Below are positions 58,701 to 64,000 of a stretch of DNA of 64,000 nucleotides, piece after piece. Under the pieces are notes generated by a model. The model was not told the DNA's origin, searched no databases, and saw nothing but the letters and a program-made list of their open reading frames with translations. This DNA comes from Gymnopilus junonius (Eukaryota; Basidiomycota; Agaricomycetes; Agaricales; Galerinaceae). Each line of letters starts with the position of its first letter. Within the stretch, counting starts at the first letter, position 1. The position numbers and the translations under genes are program-made. The stretch covers positions 186,001 through 250,000 of the forward strand of contig JADNYJ010000031.1 in the NCBI GenBank assembly GCA_015501075.1, given 5' to 3'.

Positions 58701-60074
58701 CCCTACGCACTCGTTTTTGAGTAAAGATCACTTTGTAAGTTTTGCCTTTGATGGTGTTCGTTTCTTTGTCAAGAAAGTTTATTATCTTTCCCTTGCGCAA
58801 TAGAACCTCATCTTAAATGAACCTGCTGGTCATGTCGCCAGGATCATTATTGTGAGTTTTTCGTCGATATTGAGCGTAGGTTTTGGATTTTGACTGTTGA
58901 AAAGACCTACACAGTGAAACAAGTTGTCAAAGCTTGGGATGACACTTCTGTGAATGTCCATCAGCTCACTGAGGATGTCCTTCAGTGCTTGTAAGTAAAA
59001 ATCCACCCCACTTGCATCTTATCAAGACAGATTTTAATGCCACCCTTGACCAGATTCCACCCCGACTTCCACAACTCCAACTCGCAAATCCAACGCGAGA
59101 TGCTACAGTACATGCGCGAATGGATCAACAAAGTACCCAACCAACACTCTGTCATCCAACGGCTCTCCAAAGAATCCGTCCGGAACCACCAAAACACGCG
59201 CTTGGGCGGCGAGGGTGGTGCGGCTGCCTCTCAGGGCTCATATGCCGAATCGCAGGCGCATAATGTTCAGCATGCGATTGGGGGGTATGTTCAGGGTATT
59301 CCTGGGGTGGCGCAGGTGTCGAGTTTGATTGGAGGTGTTACGGGTGGTGGTGCTGGGCCGGGGAGGAGGGATATGCCTGGTATGCCTGGTGGTGCTCCTG
59401 GATTCCCTGGTGCGGGTGGTATGCCGTCGTCGCATGCTGTTCCGTCGCCTCCGCCTCCGATGACGGGACAGGCTGCGTCGTATTATGGAGGTGGTTCGGG
59501 TGGATATGCTCCTCCGCCTGGTGGACTCAGTGGATATGCACCGCCTTCAGGTCCGCCGCCTTCGTCGTACGGTGGTGGTTCAGGACCGTCTTATCCCCAA
59601 CACGAGCCCGTTCGACAAGGAAGTGGGTATGCGCCTGCGTACGACTATGCTCCTCCTGGAGTTGCATCGTTCCCTGGTGCCGGACCTAGTTTCCCGACTG
59701 AAGGTCACGGTCAAGGTCTAGGACATGTCGACACACCGCCTGCCTTCCCTCCTTCCTTCCCTGGTGCAGAGACTCACAATTTGCATGGACACCACGGGCA
59801 TCATGCTCATCATCAAGGGACGCTTCCCTCAGGAGGAGGGTACGCACCGCCCTCTGGACCACCGCCTGGTGGGTTCCCCGCTCCCGGAGGAGGGTATGGG
59901 ATGCCAGATGAAGGAGCGCCGCCGTTTGGGTTCCCCGGTGCTGATCCTTACCAACAACAACAGCAGCAGCAGCAGTATCCTCACGGACAGGGCCCGCCGC
60001 CTCAGTTCCCTGGTGCTCAGCCCAATAACAGTGGTGGAAGTTGGTTTGGTGGTGGTCAGCCTGGTGCTTGGTAG
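55754..60074 (+). CDS. het-C: Het-C family protein, 21 exons, one-base frame break in a G run
   Basis: Homologue of the Neurospora heterokaryon-incompatibility protein HET-C, widespread in filamentous fungi. Exons are 55754..55941, 55995..56037, 56119..56231, 56286..56349, 56403..56438, 56499..56561, 56790..56873, 56981..57035, 57102..57235, 57399..57588, 57660..57676, 57765..57770, 57826..58158, 58232..58258, 58315..58368, 58431..58453, 58524..58631, 58696..58734, 58804..58851, 58915..58990 and 59054..60074. A hydrophobic N-terminal segment (YLFLVVFFFAFCLSNNGVYA) should act as signal or anchor. Family blocks are FGAGNIPS, MEGRAFRHGDI, GNWLRDYSQAVDI, TEHIDNPKGYGEGEDARKY, ELEIDPRTGMKNYIA, HTLEDYPAHSNFCELAL and SDPTHSFLSKDHF. 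The C-terminal 250 residues are Gly/Pro/Tyr-rich. Frame slips by one base at the GGGG run 58019-58022. The 58852-58914 splice also lacks one base of phase. Confidence 0.88.
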
Positions 60075-60544
60075 AGCGGGAAGAAATGAAATGGCATTTC
60101 GAGGTGGTGGATAAAGTTGAATAAGATTTTGATTGTAAGTAAGACTGGGATGGAATATTGACGTTGACATGCTTGTACTCTTTATAGTGGCTATAGTCTT
60201 CGTCGACTTTAAGTTTATATAAATGGAGAATTTTAGACCACTCTGTAGTTGGACAGATTTGTTGAGGAGCTTGCTTCCATAGCTTCCCACTACTGTACAC
60301 TCCGTGGGAATAAGCAAGTGCAGGCGGCGAAGCCAGATGCGAAAGCGTTCTTTATTCATCGTTTCACATTGCCATTTTGTTACCATTGAGCGCCAGCGTC
60401 CAGCGGTCGGGGAGATCGCTGTTATCAACGTTCCTTTTGGTCTCGCTTAAACGAGTTACGTTCACTCAGGCTGCGCTTGTGAGCACACAGCTTTTTAGAA
60501 ATGTAACGATAAATAGCTAACAATTATTTTTTTAAACTTTTCCA
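60075..60544. other. intergenic between het-C and kinase-like gene
   Basis: 3' flank of het-C and 5' flank of the kinase-like gene, both on the plus strand. Nothing else recognised. Confidence 0.4.
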
Positions 60545-61810
60545 ATGTCCCTTTTCCCTGAAGAACAACTCGACTCTCCCGCGGGCTACTTTGCTGCCAA
60601 ACCTGGACAAACGCCCGACAAGAAACGATGGACGATCGTCCGCAAACTTGGATGGGGACCTCGATCATCCACCTGGTTAGCGTTTGATAATGGCCAAGAA
60701 CGCCATGGTCAATACGGGGCCATCAAGATCTTGACCGTTGCAGCAACAGAGGATGGGACAGGCGCCAATGAGCTCGACATTTTTCTTGGTCCTATGCAGA
60801 ACGTTCGAAGAGGCGTTCCGGAGCTCCTGGGCCATTTCTATGAACGCAACCCTTTCAGGCGACAGAGGCACCTTTGTTTTGTGTTTGGCGTGTTGGGACC
60901 TTCAGTCGAGGATCTAAGACTGAGCAAAGATTTTCCTGGGCAATGTCTGCCTCTTCATGTAGTTCAAAAAGTTATTGGCGATGTATCTGAGAGACTAGTC
61001 AGTGTGGGTCATCACAACAAGGTCGTTCACGGTGGTGAGTAATTAATATCTATAAAGCGATCTCAGAACTTATAATGTATTTTGCAGCCGTCACTGCAGA
61101 CAATTTTCTAGTCGAAACAGCGCGTGATATACGCGATGTACTTGCCGAATCACCGAACGAGAGCGTAAAGACGATCTTGGGGAGTGATGGTATCTTATAT
61201 CCCTCTGTTAAATCTCAGCCCATCGACCACGATCACAAATGGGATACCTTGGCAGAAGATATCATGCACGCCCAAATTTATTTGAACAATTACGCGCATG
61301 GTGAGGCCCATCTTTTTACCAAGCTCATACAGCAATGTGGTTCTTAATATCTCAATTTTAGCCAGCCGCATAGCAAAGGCCGTTCAGCTGTACTTGCCTA
61401 AACATCTCCTCCCTCCGGAAGCCCTGCAAGGTGAAAAGATTGATATTAAATCTGACATATGGATGTTGGGATGCACTGTAGGTCTTCTTCTGGTGTTCAA
61501 TGCATGTTTCGAGATCACTCAAGTACATCGTCCACAGACATATCATCTATTAACTGGCGAGCAACTCTTCTCTGAAGCATACGTCAATTCACCGGTGGAG
61601 ACAGCGACAGAAACATTAAAAAATCTCCAACATATACTTGACAATTCCAACAAGATAGAGAAGAAAGATATTCCAGCTACCGCCTCGTTTCTCAGATCAT
61701 GCCTAGCGATAAAACCCTCTCAAAGGCCGAATGCTGTCAAATTTTTAAAGGGTGATTGGGTTAGGACCAGTTGTTCATGTGAATGGCATGATTATAATTC
61801 AGATTATTAA
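60545..61810 (+). CDS. SRPK-like protein kinase fold, predicted pseudokinase
   Basis: Exons are 60545..61034, 61088..61300, 61362..61477 and 61538..61810, giving 363 aa. The order of motifs matches fungal SR-protein-kinase-like genes: KRWTIVRKLGWGPRSSTWLA (glycine-rich loop), YGAIKIL (the VAIK lysine is present), HLCFVFGVLGPSVEDL (hinge), LPPEALQGEKIDIKSDIWML (APE and Asp of helix F) and CLAIKPSQRPNAVKFL. Catalytic residues are missing. The HTDIKPDN loop of relatives is VVHGAVTADNFLV here, so the catalytic Asp is gone. No DFG is found where it should be (YLNNYAHASRIAKAVQ). The reading frame is otherwise clean, so it is probably expressed as a pseudokinase or scaffold, not a dying gene. The last intron (60 nt) has no stop in frame and could be retained. 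Confidence 0.78.
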
Positions 61811-62306
61811 ATTCAGAACTGTATTTCTTATACCAACCCTTTGATCTCTCAATGTTACCGCGTCATTCTTAAGCTTACCGTCCTCTGTTGGGATTATCAC
61901 AGCTGCAGCGAGATTGATTTTCCACGGGCCAGCCTATCACTAATCATACATCCTCATCTTGGGCATACACCGACCTGAAATGTCCGAAGCTTTTGGAGAG
62001 CTACGGAAATCCATGTAGCCTGCTTTCCTGACCAACTATATAGGCCAATGAGTACTTCATTTTCCATGATTACCATTGGCTCCTTTTCCGCAATAGCGAG
62101 GTCGAGAGCTCCCCAAAGTACCCTGAAGTACACAAATGCGCAGCCCTTCCAAATTCCAAATTAGCAACTTGAGTGCAGGGAATAGATACGGAGTCGTCAT
62201 TTAGTAAGAGACACTGAAATTCTCGATAGTCGAAATTGGTCACTTCTCTCGGGAAGCAACCTGTAAGAATAAGGAATGAATAAACATCCTCTGTTCAAGC
62301 CATCTT
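61811..62306. other. intergenic between convergent genes
   Basis: No gene or repeat supported. Confidence 0.35.
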
Positions 62307-63600
62307 TCATTTCCAGGTGAATTGATTTTCCCTTCGTAGTGTTTTACTTCTGATACTAAGTATCCGGTTAAATCCTGGATCACCCAGACATTGGGTCCAT
62401 TCAATCAATCTCTCCCAAACTTCCTTTGTTGCCCATTCGCTTCCAGGATCTTGGGTTAATTTTGCGCCACAGTTCAGCCTCGTCGGAGGGAACCTCCAAA
62501 ATGCAGTGATGTCCGAAGATTCTTGAGCGGCGATTGATGAGCTTGAAGACGTCATCAAACACTTATGCTGGAAGTGATTAAATGTGATGGCTTTCAGCCA
62601 AGAAGGGTGTCGTTGTAGGTCCATCGGTGATAATTGGCAATGTAAAGGTGATTAATTCGGGGTGTAGCTTGAGCGAGCCACAAAGTGCCAGAAGGTATGA
62701 CCTATTGCCCATAGGAAAATACACAGTCGATAATAGCCAAAGGATTGAACAGAGCGGAATGGAACGAAGGTCAATTCCTCTTTGAAATAGTGACCATCAA
62801 AGTCCACATCTTCAAATATGACGACATCGACTTGCGGAGCATACACATAATGCCAAATATGGTTGGCAATTGCCTCACAACTGCAGCGAAAATGCTTAAG
62901 TGAATGTGTGGTGACAGGCCGATCTTGCTCTTGCCATTCAGGAGGAGGATCGAAGAAATCCCCCTCCAAATGACAAAATTTGACTAAAGGCAGGGATCTA
63001 AGAATATCAAGAAATGACTGGAATGAGAAACATATATCAGTATCTGTCGATCGCTCAACTCGGAGTGTCATAATTTTTTTGCAAGGCAGCTGCGTGATAA
63101 AGAAATCATGATCTAGTCTAGCTTCGGCAATGTTGCTAGTGCTTAGTGGAAAGGCTCGATAACGAGGAAAGCAAGCCAATCCCCCGATTATCTCAAGCCT
63201 GAATCCTGATAAGGTTTGGAGCTGCAATGCTTGAAAATAACAGGAAGTCAGGATGGAGTGAGTATACGCGGACCAGCTCGGTTTAGCAACGAAAAGCTGC
63301 GCCATCTAAATGCAGTTGTGGAAACTGTAATAACCCATTGAGCCCACTGGGATTGGTGCTCGCTGTCATTGGTAAGGATAAAACGGATATCAATGAGACG
63401 GGTCTAAGACCTGCGCAGGTAAAACACGAGACGGTCGAAATCCCCATGGCTGAACGTAGTTGTAAACGCATCCCACAATTCTGCAGATAAATAAGCAGTC
63501 ATACGCCACTCACGGCAGACTTTCGACAAGACATTTTCCACCAGCCGATCTTTGCACGAAGCACAGGACCCCTGAAAGTACTCTGAGATGCCGTTACCAG
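62307..63600 (-). pseudogene. F-box/LRR-like gene remnant
   Basis: Minus-strand frames resemble the leucine-rich part of agaricomycete F-box proteins: LIDIRFILTND, LQFPQLHLDGAAFR, LQLQTLSGFRLEIIGGLA, IMTLRVERSTDTDICFSF, LPLVKFCHLEGDFFDPP and, near the end, HPSWLKAITFNHF. The largest open piece (63305..62652) stops at a TAA, after which coding-like sequence goes on in the same frame to 62307. Upstream pieces lie in other frames, and no F-box motif is intact. Introns might join some parts, but I found no consistent model. So either a decayed gene or one with an unresolved structure. Confidence 0.4.
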
Positions 63601-63830
63601 ATCCGGATAGATTTTGGCAGAAAATTTTTGAATGCCATAGGGCTATCCGGATAGGAATTTCGAGTTTCTGGCAAAAACCCAGAGGCGGGATTCCGGATAG
63701 ATATCACCCTGGGCGGGGGAGCCCCGAGGCGGATCCGGATGAAATTTTGGGTTACTGAGGGATCGAACTCAGAGACTTGTAGATGTACCCGACATTCTAA
63801 CCTGTAAATCACAGCACTGTTGTGTTTACT
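63590..63830 (-). mobile_element. tRNA-derived SINE or tRNA-like element
   Basis: On the minus strand a tRNA-like head lies at about 63826-63745. It has gctgtgatttacaggttaga (D-arm-like, box A region) and CTGAGTTCGATCCCTCAG, a near-perfect T-arm with box B. It lacks a proper acceptor stem and CCA-side pairing. The following body has repeated ATCCGGAT motifs (63598, 63645, 63691, 63732), which is unlike ordinary spacer. A degenerate tRNA gene is the alternative. Confidence 0.55.
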
Positions 63831-64000
63831 TTCGCAAATGACTATACTGTATAGAATCCATTAAATTTTCCGCTCTTCGAAGTTTTATGAGACGGTCCGA
63901 TGCGACATTGACTCCCTTCTCGAATCTCTATCGCACAGCCCATATGGCCTAGATATCCGTCAACGACTGGAGGCTATTTAAAGAGCTGAAGGATAACGGA

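Noticed and set aside
1..64000. CRISPR arrays, bacterial operons, ribosomal RNA, complete tRNA genes
   Set aside because: Intron-rich eukaryotic sequence. No direct-repeat arrays were seen, and the two tRNA-like heads do not close into full cloverleaves.

Overview
The window reads as nuclear DNA of a filamentous basidiomycete, most likely an Agaricomycete. The evidence is many short introns (mostly 48-86 nt) with GT..AG ends, several genes of ten or more exons, and accessory families typical of mushrooms and polypores: leucine-rich F-box genes, a crinkler/RHS-type P-loop gene, the N-terminal part of a NACHT/NLR-type gene and a transposase with a long coiled coil. Splice models were built by hand from reading frame and splice sites. 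Gene names rest on recognised motifs, not on a database search.

Layout. 1-5 kb: 3' part of an EFM7/NNT1-type methyltransferase, EXO1, and PIG-P on the opposite strand. 5.2-6.9 kb: decayed crinkler/RHS-like gene. 7.4-10.2 kb (-): EH-domain endocytic adaptor. 11.2-18.3 kb (-): a broken gene and two paralogous HMG-box genes that share a recently homogenised tract. 20.5-24.4 kb (+): an F-box gene and its decayed tandem copy. 24.9-30.8 kb: SEC2-type Rab GEF (+) and phosphopantothenate-cysteine ligase CAB2 (-). 31.7-41.8 kb: an atypical Ras-like GTPase, an F-box/LRR gene, an AT-rich intron-dense aspartic-peptidase-like gene (-), a fragment joining F-box and G3BP pieces, and a second F-box/LRR copy. 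41.8-46.1 kb: no gene recognised. 46.1-51.65 kb: a TIR transposon with a broken transposase, carrying a MITE in its left end and a tRNA-derived SINE in its right end. 52.0-52.7 kb: 5' fragment of an NLR-like gene. 53.4-60.1 kb: a divergent pair, G3BP-like (-) and het-C (+). 60.5-61.8 kb: an SRPK-like pseudokinase. 62.3-63.8 kb: an F-box/LRR-like remnant and another tRNA-related element.

The core genes serve unrelated housekeeping roles: DNA repair, GPI-anchor synthesis, endocytosis, exocytosis, coenzyme A synthesis and RNA granules. Between them lie patches of young duplication, gene conversion and transposon nesting. A recurrent artefact-like pattern also appears: several otherwise well conserved genes (SEC2, het-C, one F-box gene) lose frame by exactly one base at C or G runs. 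This suggests base-calling errors in the assembly rather than true gene death.
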